A stretch of DNA of 64,000 bases from Thermophilibacter immobilis (GTDB lineage: Bacteria > Actinomycetota > Coriobacteriia > Coriobacteriales > Atopobiaceae). Location: positions 1,736,001-1,800,000 of the forward strand of contig NZ_CP063767.1 in assembly GCF_015277515.1 (NCBI RefSeq). The letters are read 5' to 3'. This document shows, one piece after another, positions 44,124-53,271 of this stretch. Below the pieces are notes generated by a model that was given only the letters and a program-made list of their open reading frames with translations, was not told where the DNA came from and did not search any database. Positions within the stretch are counted from its first letter, which is position 1. Every line of letters starts with the position of its first letter. The translations under genes and the position numbers were made by a program.

Positions 44124-45332
44124 ATGGAAATCACAAGTATTGACGTCTATCTGCTTGACGCGGGAAATCAACGAGAGTACCGGCGTCCAGTTGTATGCCG
44201 GGTGCATACGGATGAAGGCATCTTTGGAGACGGGGAGGCGGGCATCCCCTACGGGATCGGCGCCCCAGGCGCGTTCGGAATGCTCCAGGACATCGCCCAC
44301 CTTGCAATTGGCATGGACCCCATGGAGAACGAGGTCATCTGGAGCAAGATGTTCAAGGCCAGCTCATGGGGCCTTGGCGGAGGAGGCATCATCTTCGCCG
44401 GCATTAGCGCCATTGACATGGCCGTTTGGGACATTCGCGGCAAAAAGCTCGGCGTCCCCATCTACGAACTTCTGGGAGGGAAGTTCCGCAGCGAGCTGCG
44501 GACCTATGCCTCACAGCTTCAGTTTGGCTGGGATGACAAGATCGGACCCTGGAAAACACCGGAGGAGTATGCCTCCGTTACGCAATACGCGCTTGACCAG
44601 GGATACGACTGCGTGAAAATTGACTTTACCCAGATTGCTCCGGACGGCACTCGACTGCCCAAGCACGACGTCGAGGGAATCCCGACCCCCAAGACAATGA
44701 AGATGCTTGATGACCGCATGGGCGCGGTTCGCGCTACGTGTGGCTGGGATTTCGACCTCATGGTCGAGTGTCATAGCCGCACTGACGCCATAAGCGCCAT
44801 AAAGCTTGGACAGCTGTGCGACAAGTACAGCTGCATGGTCATCGAAGAGCCGACCATTCCCATGAACCCGCTGATGGACAAGGCCGTTCATGAAAAGGTC
44901 AAGACCCCCATCGCTACTGGAGAGCGCCTGTATGGGCGTTGGAACTATCTGGGCCACTTCCTAAACAATGCCGTTCAGCTGGCACAGCCCGACGCGTCCA
45001 ACTGTGGAGGCATCACCGAGGTCAAGAAGATTTGTGATATGGCAGAGGTCTTCGATGTCACTATGCAGGTTCATTGCTCGGGAGGTCCGCTTTCGACGGC
45101 GGCGTCACTTCAGGTTGAAGCCGCGATTCCGAACTTCTGCATCCACGAGCATCATTTCCGCAGCACTCAGCCCGACATAAGGAGGCTCTGCAAATACGAC
45201 TATCAGCCCGTCGACGGTGTCTACGAGGTGCCCGATCTTCCAGGGCTCGGAAACGAGACGTCCGACTGGGCAATCGAGCACGCCCTCAAACATGCACAGG
45301 TAAACAGCGCCAAGCGTGGCCTGAACGGTTAA
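44124..45332 (+). CDS. Mandelate racemase/muconate lactonizing enzyme family protein (sugar-acid dehydratase-like)
   Basis: A 402-residue enolase-superfamily enzyme. The capping domain begins MEITSIDVYLLDAGNQREYR; the barrel has ISAIDMAVWDIRGKKLGVPIYELLGG, the KxD-like VKIDF, metal-site regions DLMVECHSRTD and VIEEPT, and ATGERLYGRW, then MQVHCSGGPLSTAAS and the HEHHF loop. These suggest a Mg2+-dependent dehydratase of an aldonic or uronic acid (galactonate-dehydratase-like), but the exact substrate is open. The ATG at 44124 has AGAGG eight bases upstream. The downstream transporter gene suggests uptake of the substrate. Confidence 0.88.
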   Translation: MEITSIDVYLLDAGNQREYRRPVVCRVHTDEGIFGDGEAGIPYGIGAPGAFGMLQDIAHLAIGMDPMENEVIWSKMFKASSWGLGGGGIIFAGISAIDMAVWDIRGKKLGVPIYELLGGKFRSELRTYASQLQFGWDDKIGPWKTPEEYASVTQYALDQGYDCVKIDFTQIAPDGTRLPKHDVEGIPTPKTMKMLDDRMGAVRATCGWDFDLMVECHSRTDAISAIKLGQLCDKYSCMVIEEPTIPMNPLMDKAVHEKVKTPIATGERLYGRWNYLGHFLNNAVQLAQPDASNCGGITEVKKICDMAEVFDVTMQVHCSGGPLSTAASLQVEAAIPNFCIHEHHFRSTQPDIRRLCKYDYQPVDGVYEVPDLPGLGNETSDWAIEHALKHAQVNSAKRGLNG

Positions 45333-45335
45333 CCC

Positions 45336-45386
45336 ATACGTATGCCACGAGTCGGGCGCCCAGGATCCGGCTCGTGGCATACGTAT
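45336..45386. repeat. Perfect 16-bp hairpin between dehydratase and transporter genes
   Basis: Arms ATACGTATGCCACGAG (45336-45351) and CTCGTGGCATACGTAT (45371-45386) with a 19-nt loop TCGGGCGCCCAGGATCCGG. It starts three bases after the dehydratase stop codon. It may control the ratio of the two genes as a partial terminator or processing site. Its loop vaguely resembles that of the 7169-7241 hairpin (GGG, CC, ATCC). Confidence 0.8.
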
Positions 45387-45415
45387 TTACACCAACTAAA
45401 AGGGGGATGAATAAC

Positions 45416-46792
45416 GTGGAAATACTCGCGGTAATCCTTACGCTTGCATACATTTTTTTCGTGTCTTACCTCGTCATTAAACAGTACAACGTGGTTTTTG
45501 TCTTTATGTCTTCAGGCATTGCCGTCCTTCTCCTTTGCGCATTGCTTACGGGCCAGTCGGTATTAGACGCCGACAAGTCAACTGGCAACCTCCTGATTGA
45601 CGTCTTTCAGTTTGTGGAGAACGAGTTCAATTCCAATACCGCTGGAACCGGAATTACCCTGATGGTCGTCTCAGGCTACGCAGCATACATGTCACATATT
45701 AGGGCGTCTAATAAGTTGGCAAAGATCGTTGTAGGTCCCCTCTCCAAACTGAGGTCACCCTACCTCGTCGCAGCGCTCTTGTTCGTCATTGATAGCTACA
45801 TGAAAACAATCATCAGCAGCCACTCGGCCCTGGGCATCCTACTCATGGCAATCGCATTTCCAATCTTAGTCGAGCTTGGGCTTAGTAGATTAAGCGCCGC
45901 AGCGATTGTGGTCATTGGCGGCTTCATTGACTGGGGGCCCAGCTCGCCCAGTGCCATTTTTGCCAGCAGCAAGGTTCTTGGGATCTCCCCCACTGAGTTC
46001 TTCCTTCAAGATCAGCTGCTGCCAGGAACAGTTCTCGTGCTGGTCGCGGCCATATTCACTGCCCTCTATTTCAGATACCTAGACAGGAAAGCCTCCGGTG
46101 GTTCTGACTCCAAGCTGGGGGTAGACAAAGTGGCGCCAGCGGAGACCGTCCCTAGCTGTCCAACTTGGTACGCCCTGTTCCCAGTGCTTCCTCTCGTGCT
46201 GATCATTGTGTTTTCAGTTCTCCCCGTCTTTAAACTCCAGGTGGTCTCCGCGTTCCTGCTCTCGCTTATGGTGGTATTCGTTATAGAGCTCGTTCGCTCC
46301 TCCAATAAAAAGGCCACTACGGGCGATTTCAAGATCGTCATGAGTGCCATGGGGAAATCCTTTACAAACGTGGTGACCATCATTATTGGTGCCAGCGTAT
46401 TTGTCAAGGCGATCGAGTCTCTGGGCGGGATCACCATTATCTCGAACGCCCTCGCATCAGCCAATATCCCAATTCTGGCCAGCACCCTCATGTCCCTGAT
46501 CACATTCCTTGCAGGGATAGTCCTCGGATCGGGAATCGCCTCCTGGTACGGGTTTGGCCCGCTCGTTCCGGACATCGCCACAAAAATGGGGATTTCCACC
46601 CTTTCTATCGCGCTCCCCATGGAAATCGCCTCCGGCATTGGTCGCTGCATGTCACCAGTCGCAGCAGTAATGATTGCCGTGGCAGGCATGGGCGGGGTGA
46701 AGCTGATGGACCTGGTCCGTCGGTGTGCCGTACCCTGCGTTGTAATATTTATTGCAAACCTAATCATCTGCGCCATCTTTACTCTCGTCTAA
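45416..46792 (+). CDS. DcuC/C4-dicarboxylate-like anaerobic transporter
   Basis: A polytopic carrier of about 458 residues with roughly 12 hydrophobic segments, beginning EILAVILTLAYIFFVSYLVIK. Blocks such as DSYMKTIISSHSALGILLMAIAFPILVELG and GGFIDWGPSSPSAIFASSKVLG match the DcuC anaerobic C4-dicarboxylate family. Given the dehydratase upstream it may import a sugar acid or exchange products. GTG at 45416 is preferred because AGGGGG lies nine bases upstream; ATG at 45407 touches that site directly. Confidence 0.82.
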   Translation: MEILAVILTLAYIFFVSYLVIKQYNVVFVFMSSGIAVLLLCALLTGQSVLDADKSTGNLLIDVFQFVENEFNSNTAGTGITLMVVSGYAAYMSHIRASNKLAKIVVGPLSKLRSPYLVAALLFVIDSYMKTIISSHSALGILLMAIAFPILVELGLSRLSAAAIVVIGGFIDWGPSSPSAIFASSKVLGISPTEFFLQDQLLPGTVLVLVAAIFTALYFRYLDRKASGGSDSKLGVDKVAPAETVPSCPTWYALFPVLPLVLIIVFSVLPVFKLQVVSAFLLSLMVVFVIELVRSSNKKATTGDFKIVMSAMGKSFTNVVTIIIGASVFVKAIESLGGITIISNALASANIPILASTLMSLITFLAGIVLGSGIASWYGFGPLVPDIATKMGISTLSIALPMEIASGIGRCMSPVAAVMIAVAGMGGVKLMDLVRRCAVPCVVIFIANLIICAIFTLV

Positions 46793-47399
46793 ATCTGACA
46801 GGAGCCCCTACGAGGATGATTAGCGAACGCATCTCTGAGTCCTCGTATCAAAGTGCTCACAACGGACACCGCCGCTGTGAGCACGTCTTAAGCGCTGTGA
46901 GTATCTAGCGTCATGATGAAGCAGCCCTGCATGAAGAAGCTCTCGCCGATACGCCCACCCCGCACTCCGCCGCATAGCGGCGCGACGCGCGATAGCACCT
47001 GAAATGCTGGTATGCTGGAATTTGGGGGACGAATAAATCAATGTAATAATCTCACGCCAGCGGCATCAGTCCTTCGCCTTCCGAATGTGCGAGAAACAGC
47101 CCTGAGATCCGCCCCGTGCGACCCGTGTCAACGAGCAGGGCTTCATGGCCGAGTAATGGGCCCTGACACTAGGACGTCGAGGACCATCTCCGCATATGCC
47201 CTTATCGCTCTTTACTTGTGGGGCATCCTGGCAGGGCGCTCCGTCAGGCCCTTATCTGTACCGATCGGAATCTTATAGTTCAGTACCTCCTGATTGGCAC
47301 GAGAGTGCTTGTAGCCGGCGTGAGGAGTATAGATGTGATATTAGAAGCAATGGTCATTCTGGCCCAAGTTGCTTGGGCCATTGAACTCGTCCACCATGA
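46793..47399. other. Gene-poor stretch with two hairpins
   Basis: No convincing gene is visible. TACGAGG / CCTCGTA (46809-46815, 46841-46847) and GTGCTCAC / GTGAGCAC (46853-46860, 46877-46884) may end the transporter transcript. GGCCCAAG, TTG, CTTGGGCC (47361-47379) is another small hairpin, at the end of the dprA remnant. Short frames here look like decayed coding DNA. Confidence 0.5.
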
Positions 47400-48060
47400 T
47401 CTATTTTGAAGAGGGCGTGACATTGCCCAATCGCCTGGAGAGCTTCCGTTACCGAGGAGACAACCTTTGGCCCCTTCTCCGTGAATCCCCTGGCCCACGA
47501 GATGCTCTCCACCACGCCGGGCAGAAAGATCAGCTCCTTGTGCTACTCGATGCATGCCCTCGCCTGTGTGCACGTGTCGCTGGTCTCGCCGACCTCGACG
47601 GTGACCGTCGACCCAGGGTGAGAAGCCATGGTGATGTTTCGCGCGGAAAAGTAGTAGCGCTGGGGTGTCGAACGGCTGATGGTCATACCGATAAATGGGC
47701 GCCTAACTCAGGAGCAGGTACTCCAGGGCGACCCGCTCCTGAAGGCCCTGATTCTCCTTTGGGTAGTACCTGCCCATAGAGTCCCAATCACCCCGATGGC
47801 CTCGCCGCCGGCATCCATGGCGGCTGTCATGGCGGCGATGTCAATTCCCGCAGAGAGACCGACGCATCCGTGATACCTCTCTCGGCGAGAGCATAGGCAA
47901 CGCGTTGAACCGCCGCCCCATGATCACTCGGATGCCTCGTACCCACGATGGACACGCGCTTTGACTCCACAAGAGAGACGTTTCTATAGTGACAGAAGAC
48001 GGAGAGTGAACGCTTCTCCGCCCTGAGCCCCTAGGAAACTGGGGGCCACCGTCAATCAGC
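47400..48060 (-). pseudogene. dprA-like (SMF/DNA-processing Rossmann) pseudogene
   Basis: Reading the minus strand in shifting frames gives successive DprA-family segments. These are RAEKRSLSVF, KRVSIVGTRHPSDHGAAVQRV then AYALAERG (about 47890-47970), SAGIDIAAMTAAMDAGGEAI then GVIGT, YYPKENQGLQERVALEYLLLS followed by a stop, MTISRSTPQRYYFSARNITM, VTVEVGETSDTCTQARACIE followed by a stop, and VVESISWARGFTEKGPKVVS then SVTEALQAIG (about 47420-47500). At least four frame changes or stops interrupt them. DprA loads RecA on incoming single-stranded DNA; related SMF proteins also occur in mobile elements. This copy cannot make a full protein. Confidence 0.8.
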
Positions 48061-48520
48061 ACCGAAAAGCTGCCAAGATGACCGTCGACGTAGCACTTGA
48101 CCTCGGAGTACTTTGACCTGCTGAGGAGAAGTCCCCTGTCGAGACAGCCGCGTTGGTCGGAAGATTCCATTAGTCGCCAGGACCTTGGAGACCCTGCTCC
48201 TAGAAGTCCCCTTCCAGTGGATGCGTGCAAAGATACTACCGCTTTTCCTTTACTATAGGAGCGCTACACAAAAAATGAGCCCGCGAACGCACCCAACGCA
48301 ACAAAATCGACCGCTGCCTTTTGAGCCTTCAGACCTCTGAGTACCGAACTGTCCAGCCCCACCTAAAGAGATTTCTCATGTAGATTTTCCTGGTAACTAT
48401 AGCAAATCCTGGGATACGCAGCCTAAGGCGCAGAGAAATGTTCGCCTCAAGCCATACCCTTTCGAAATCTCGTCTTGCCGGCATTAATCTGACAGAGAGA
48501 CCCGCTACGTTATCTATAAT
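48061..48520. other. Gene-free stretch
   Basis: No supported gene. The open frame that covers 47841-48230 on the minus strand is partly the dprA remnant and otherwise lacks recognisable sequence. AT content rises toward 48520. Confidence 0.45.
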
Positions 48521-49051
48521 TCAGCACTTTAAATCTTCTCGTATACTATCAGTTAAATAATCAATTGATGTTTTTATTTTTTCGTCAGCTGCGTGGTGAT
48601 TGGCGGCAATAAACTTTCCATCACGTTGCGCTTGTTCAAGTGCCTGAACGAAGTATTCATATAATAGTCCATCTAAATCATCGCACGCTTTTCTGACCTT
48701 ATCGCTTCCTAATGCAGATAGCCGTACAGAATGCATCTTGAGCTCATCAAGAGCACCACTAAGAGCTGAGAGATGTGCTGCTAATTCTTTATCACGTCGC
48801 ATGGCCTCTTTTTTTTCGTCTTCTGGCGAATTTACTTCAGGTTCTTTCCTCCCGCTTAATGACCCGCCCATTCCCTCAAAGTGCCGCTTTATTTTTTGCG
48901 CACATTCCATTACAGCTAAACTTTCTTCAATCTTATATTTTCCAAGCTGCTGCTTCCAAACAGAACCAGTCGCTATTTTTTGTGCGATTATCGCTGTCGC
49001 AGCTGCAACTATGCTGCTCAAAACAGGAATCCATGCGTCCACAAAAGGCAC
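48521..49051 (-). CDS. Hypothetical membrane-anchored helical protein
   Basis: A 176-residue protein with one N-terminal hydrophobic segment (VDAWIPVLSSIVAAATAIIAQ) and a long charged helical cytoplasmic part (KYKIEESLAVMECAQKIKRHF, MRRDKELAAHLSALSGALDEL, ALEQAQRDGKFIAANHH). No family was recognised. AT-rich codon use unlike the GC-rich core suggests acquired DNA. The GTG at 49049-49051 touches GAGAGG; a GTG three codons further on has better spacing. It is isolated between decayed regions. Confidence 0.6.
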   Translation of the reverse strand: MPFVDAWIPVLSSIVAAATAIIAQKIATGSVWKQQLGKYKIEESLAVMECAQKIKRHFEGMGGSLSGRKEPEVNSPEDEKKEAMRRDKELAAHLSALSGALDELKMHSVRLSALGSDKVRKACDDLDGLLYEYFVQALEQAQRDGKFIAANHHAADEKIKTSIDYLTDSIREDLKC

Positions 49052-49659
49052 CCTCTCAATAATCTTCTGTCCTGATAAACAAATAACAGCATAGGAACTC
49101 GGAACAAAGCGCGAAATTACTCCCCTTTACCAAGCCCGTCAACCGCATAATACAAAGAACGCCCGTGTGTTTAGCTTATGCCATTCAGCCATTCTGATTA
49201 CGTCCCAAGTCAAGTCATCAGCGTCGCTTTGCGAAGAACGTAGCCAACAGCACCTAAAGTCGTTAGCCTCTATGCTACTGAGAATCAGCCATGAATAACA
49301 TGGGGTACCCTAGACCATCGCGCAGCGTGTCCTATCAAGTAGTATTTATAATCAGTAGAATCTGGGCAGAAAGGGCTGCAGTAAGAATCCCGAACCAGAT
49401 ATGGCAGTCGGCACGGTCGACCACGCTGAGCACCACGGTAGGCTTCCCAGTTCCGCGGCAAGTTGCGCCGCATCAGCCACGCTTCCATGAAAGAGCAATG
49501 GGCACTCGAGAACCCTTACGTAGTTCCTCGCGATATTAGCTCAGTTATTATTGAATGCCTCAGTTATTATTGAATGTAAATGATGTCCCACGCTGAGATC
49601 GATGGATGGGCTGGTGCTGTTGTGGACTTAACCCGTTTTCGTTGACACCCCCTGTGTGA
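49052..49659. other. Gene-poor stretch before the IS3 remnant
   Basis: No supported gene. Minus-strand DNA near 49320-49430 can be read as TVVLSVVDRADCHIWFGILT and AALSAQILLIIN, a hydrophobic stretch that could be the tail of a lost membrane protein. The likely end of the IS3 remnant is near 49620-49660 (TTGACACCCCCTGTGTGATC). Confidence 0.4.
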
Positions 49660-50500
49660 TCACGCCGCCTCTCGTAACCTCTGCATACTAGTCTCAAGCT
49701 CCTCAGGGCTCAAGTGTCCAAGAGCCGAACTCATCCACATTCGATTGTAGAAAACCTCGCTATAGTCAAATATCGTAAGGCGGGTGTCATACCTGGTCTT
49801 GAAGGTCGTCTCGTTGGTACATTCTAATTTGATAATGGCTAGGAGTGATTCGGTCACCGCGTTATCCCCAGGAGATGATATCGCCCCCATCGACGGGATG
49901 ATGCCGTTTATCTCCAGCGTCCCGCCCAAGAGAAGCGACCTGCATTGAGAACCACGGCCGGAATGATGGACCAGGCCCGCAGGCGGGTTCCTCCTTTTGA
50001 TCCCCATACAAAAGGCATTGTCAACAAGCCTCGCTTCCATCGAATCATCCATCGACCAGCCCGCTACCTTCCTCGGCCAGATGTCGATTGACCAGGTCTA
50101 TTCTATTTTCTCTCAGGCTTACTCACTTTCTGGTTGAGTTTTGCTTTCTCTTGGGTACGTCTTGAGTGTCGTTTTCCCTCATCAGATGGGCGATGCGTTT
50201 GCAGGAGGTCCGAATACCCTTACGATTCAAGTCTTATTTATATGAGAAGAGTCATAGATATTTTACTTTTTTTCCTCCACCTCGATAAACCAGAAGATCA
50301 CTTTTTTGAAAGGCTCTCCTTCGCGAAGAAGGCAGCGGCTTTTTAGAATCTCGTTTTCCTCTTGAAGGATGGCGTTCTCCTTGCGAAGAGCCCGGAGTTC
50401 CTCTCGTTCGCTTAAGGCGAGAGCTATCTTTCCCCTCTCGTCCCTCTTGATCCATGATTTGATTATGCTGAATGATAGAACTTGCGCCAGCTCCGCAAGA
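49660..50500 (-). mobile_element. IS3-family insertion sequence remnant
   Basis: The minus strand carries two broken transposase pieces. Near 50340-50480 is the end of OrfA, a leucine-zipper-like ALSEREELRALRKENAILQE then ENEILK. It continues AAAFFAKESLSKK only after a frame change at a CTAAAAAG run. At 49660-50052 is the C-terminus of OrfB (GIIPSMGAISSPGDNAVTES, LTIFDYSEVFYNRMWMSSAL, then GHLSPEELE), with the DDE-domain glutamate region. The DNA between (50053-50340) has stops in all frames and lacks most of OrfB, so the element is dead. It truncates the epimerase pseudogene. Confidence 0.85.
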
Positions 50501-51549
50501 GCAATACCCACACTCTAACCCCGCTGCCCCCACCGGCGTTTCGGCGGTGCGCGCGAGCCTATGCGCACCCTTCAACCCCAGAGCCTCTAGCTTCGACGAG
50601 TCCAGCGCGAAGCACGTCATGGGGTTGTAGGCAGCACGCTCCCCCTGCGTGGGGAGCTCGAACCTCACCGACACTCCCCCAGCCACCGCTAAGGCCTCCG
50701 CGAGCTGCCGGACGGTCACGACCGGGCCGGGGTTTGAGATGTTGTACGCCTGCCCCATCTCGCCGCGCAGGAGGACGGCAAGCAGGGCCGTCGCGCAGTC
50801 GAGCGAGTAAGTGTACGAACGCAGCTGGTTGCCCTCGCTCTTCATCACGATGTCCCTCCCGGCGGCGGCCTCGCGCGCAAATGACGCGTGCGCGCGGGTG
50901 TCGGCAGGCGTGACCTGCGGACCGTAGACGTGGCTGGGGCGGACCATGACAACGTCGACACCGTACTCCGTCGAGTAGGCAGCGTAGAGGGTCTCGGCCG
51001 GTCGCCTGGCGGAGGGGTAGCACGAGCGCGGGCTGGTCACGTCGACGTACGCGTAGTCCCCCTCCCCGTAGAGCTCCGTCCCGGACCTGGTTCCGTAGAC
51101 CTCGCTGCTGGAGATGGGGAGCAGCCTTCCCGACCCCCGGAGGCGGCGCAGCGCCTCCAGTATCTCCCGGGCACCGTAGGCGATCCCCCACGCCATCTCG
51201 ACGGTCTCCTTGGCATAGGCGCTCGGATGCGCGTTGGCGGCGCAGTGCACGACGTAGTCATAGCTGCCCGCTGGCTCGAAGACGGCCAAGGCGTCGTGCT
51301 CTCGAACGAGAAAGCCTCACTCCCCCACCGCAGGTACCGCTCTTCCACGTGCCCCCGATCCCGACCGACAAAGGCCAGGCGCACGCTCCCGCCAAGCTCA
51401 GTGCTCCTGCACAGCAGGGCGTCGGCCAGCGCGGAGCCGATGAGGCCCGTCGCACCCGTCACCAAGACGAACTGGCCATCAAGCGCCGCGAGCCGCGGGC
51501 CGCTCGCAGCCTCACGCAGGTCGCCGAGGTAACCCTCCGTGTATCTCAT
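50500..51549 (-). pseudogene. NAD-dependent epimerase/dehydratase pseudogene, frameshifted and truncated by IS3
   Basis: The start ATG at 51547-51549 (GGGGGAACGA upstream) leads to AALDGQFVLVTGATGLIGSA with the GxxGxxG NAD motif. The frame breaks near 51300-51310: SEAFSFE continues as EHDALAVFEPAGSYDYVVHC only after a one-base shift. The second frame keeps SSSEVYG, SCYPSARRPAETLYAAYS (YxxxK region altered to RR) and VRPSHVYGP. It then loses its C-terminus at about 50500, where IS3 sequence begins. It is a paralogue of the intact gene at 56017-57069, with the same gene order next to a TarI-like gene. Confidence 0.85.
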
Positions 51550-52150
51550 TCGTTCCCCCAGGTGAGATCGGACTTCAGCCAGGACTCCTGCTTGGTGTGC
51601 AGGAGCGCCTCGAAGATACGCAGGTCCTCCACCGTCATTATCTTCAGGTTCGTCTCCGAGCTGCGCAAGAAGAAAATCTCCTGTCCGAACTTCTGCATGA
51701 GCGTGCACGACGCCGCCGTGTTAATTTCCCGCGCCTCGCCGCCTCGTCGCGCGCCCACAGGAGCCTGCCCAGTGGCCAGATAGGCGGGGCCCGAGTCCTC
51801 CACAGCTCCTCGCGCGGAAGGGACTCCGTGGATGAGACGCCGTCCGCACAGCGGAAGATGGCCTCGACACAGGGAATGGCCTCAACAGAGCAGCCTCGCT
51901 CCCGATAGGTGGCCAAGCCATCAGAAATGACCTCGGCAGACACCATGGGACGAATACCATCATGGATGATCACCGCATCATCGGGGGAGGAGTGCCGCGC
52001 AATTTCCTTCAGGCCGAGAAGAATGGACTCCTGACCCGTGCCTCCCCAGGAATGACCCACTTGAGCTTAGTGATGCCAAACTGCCTCGCATACGCCCAGA
52101 GAACGTCCGTCCATGAGTCTAGCCTTACCACAATCAAGATGCTTGCATCG
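51546..52150 (-). pseudogene. TarI/IspD-like cytidylyltransferase pseudogene
   Basis: Fragments in three frames resemble the intact gene at 57082-57801. They are LDSWTDVLWAYARQFGITKL (about 52070-52130), GQESILLGLKEIARHSSPDD then AVIIHDGIRPMVS with AEVISDGL (about 51915-52040), and a C-terminus AASCTLMQKFGQEIFFLRSS then ETNLKIMTVEDLRIFEALL ending at 51546. The nucleotide-binding N-terminus is missing, and frame changes occur near 52040 and 51790. The stop overlaps the epimerase pseudogene start (ATGA), showing that the pair was once coupled. Confidence 0.82.
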
Positions 52151-52164
52151 GAATAATATTAAAA

Positions 52165-53229
52165 TTATATCCGCTTATTTATTAGTTTAGAGATAGCTTT
52201 CGTTGCCTTCCCAACCGCAAGGGCCCAAAGCACAGCGAACGCAGCTAATATGATAGCTAGCCAGAGCCGTCCGTCAATAAGGGGAAGGCCAAGTTTGTTA
52301 GTGAATAAGATGCAATGCGTTAAATAAACCTCAAGAGAGATGCCCCCAAAGATGCCTAACACAGATTGCAGCCTTCTTCCAAAGCTGCCCAATTTGGACA
52401 CAGCAGCAATCATGAATGACAATGAATAACTTACTGTTATACCAGCTGGAAAGTATGCCAATCTCCACCACCAGTGCCTAATGCCTGGTGGAGATACAAC
52501 CACGAAGAAAATAATCGTAATCATAAAAACAGGAATCCAGACCGGCCAAGGGAGTCTAACATTCTCCTTAACCAAATGACCAGCATAGCAACCCACAATG
52601 AAAATAGGAATGCGAGCAAGCCCTATTTCAGATATTTTAAACCACTTCAAGTCAAACTTATGTACCAGCCAGTAGAATAGCAGGGCTGCAACGACCAGCG
52701 CAGCCATCCTCATAAAGATGAAACCTTCACTTTTTTTCTCAGATGACTCTTCAATATACACACCATAAATAAATAGATATATATAGGGAAAAATGAGATA
52801 CATACCGATGATAAACACAACAAACCACATGCCATTGTCCCCGCCTGGCAATCCTGAAACCATTCTTGAAATAAGCGTAAAATTCCATAGCAGCTGTGCA
52901 AAAGAGTAATCTCCACCGATGAATCGGGCAATCCAAAATACTCCGTAGGTAAGTGCCAGAGGCGGCAGGATACGAGTTAGCCGTTTTATAATAAACAGAT
53001 CAGCCCTCTGATTTTTTTGAAACGAATAGTAAAGACTAATTCCCGATAGAAAAAGGAATATATCGACTCCAAGACTTCCAACGGATACAAATGCTTGTAG
53101 AGGTTGAAGGACAGATATTCCAAATGAAAAATCAACCATAGCGTTATGGGCCATATGGAATAGAATAATCCATATGGCACAAAACCCATATAATTCTTTG
53201 CGGTATCTACTTACCAGCCCAAGGTCCAC
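52165..53229 (-). CDS. Acyltransferase family 3 (OafA/YrhL-like) membrane protein
   Basis: A 354-residue integral membrane protein with about ten helices. The N-terminal motif RKELYGFCAIWIILFHMAHNA holds the conserved histidine; SLGVDIFLFLSGISLYYSF and FIIKRLTRILPPLAL supply further family blocks. Such proteins O-acetylate or succinylate surface polysaccharides or wall polymers using cytoplasmic acyl-CoA. It is AT-rich like its neighbours and is the last intact gene of the polysaccharide locus, next to the decayed pair. Confidence 0.88.
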   Translation of the reverse strand: MDLGLVSRYRKELYGFCAIWIILFHMAHNAMVDFSFGISVLQPLQAFVSVGSLGVDIFLFLSGISLYYSFQKNQRADLFIIKRLTRILPPLALTYGVFWIARFIGGDYSFAQLLWNFTLISRMVSGLPGGDNGMWFVVFIIGMYLIFPYIYLFIYGVYIEESSEKKSEGFIFMRMAALVVAALLFYWLVHKFDLKWFKISEIGLARIPIFIVGCYAGHLVKENVRLPWPVWIPVFMITIIFFVVVSPPGIRHWWWRLAYFPAGITVSYSLSFMIAAVSKLGSFGRRLQSVLGIFGGISLEVYLTHCILFTNKLGLPLIDGRLWLAIILAAFAVLWALAVGKATKAISKLINKRI

Positions 53230-53271
53230 CTATTCCTCTTCCTTCAACCTATCTAGTTATATGGCCTTGTG

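Noticed and set aside
47841-48230. 129-codon minus-strand protein
   Set aside because: The frame cuts across the dprA remnant in a different frame from its conserved segments, so it is not a real gene.
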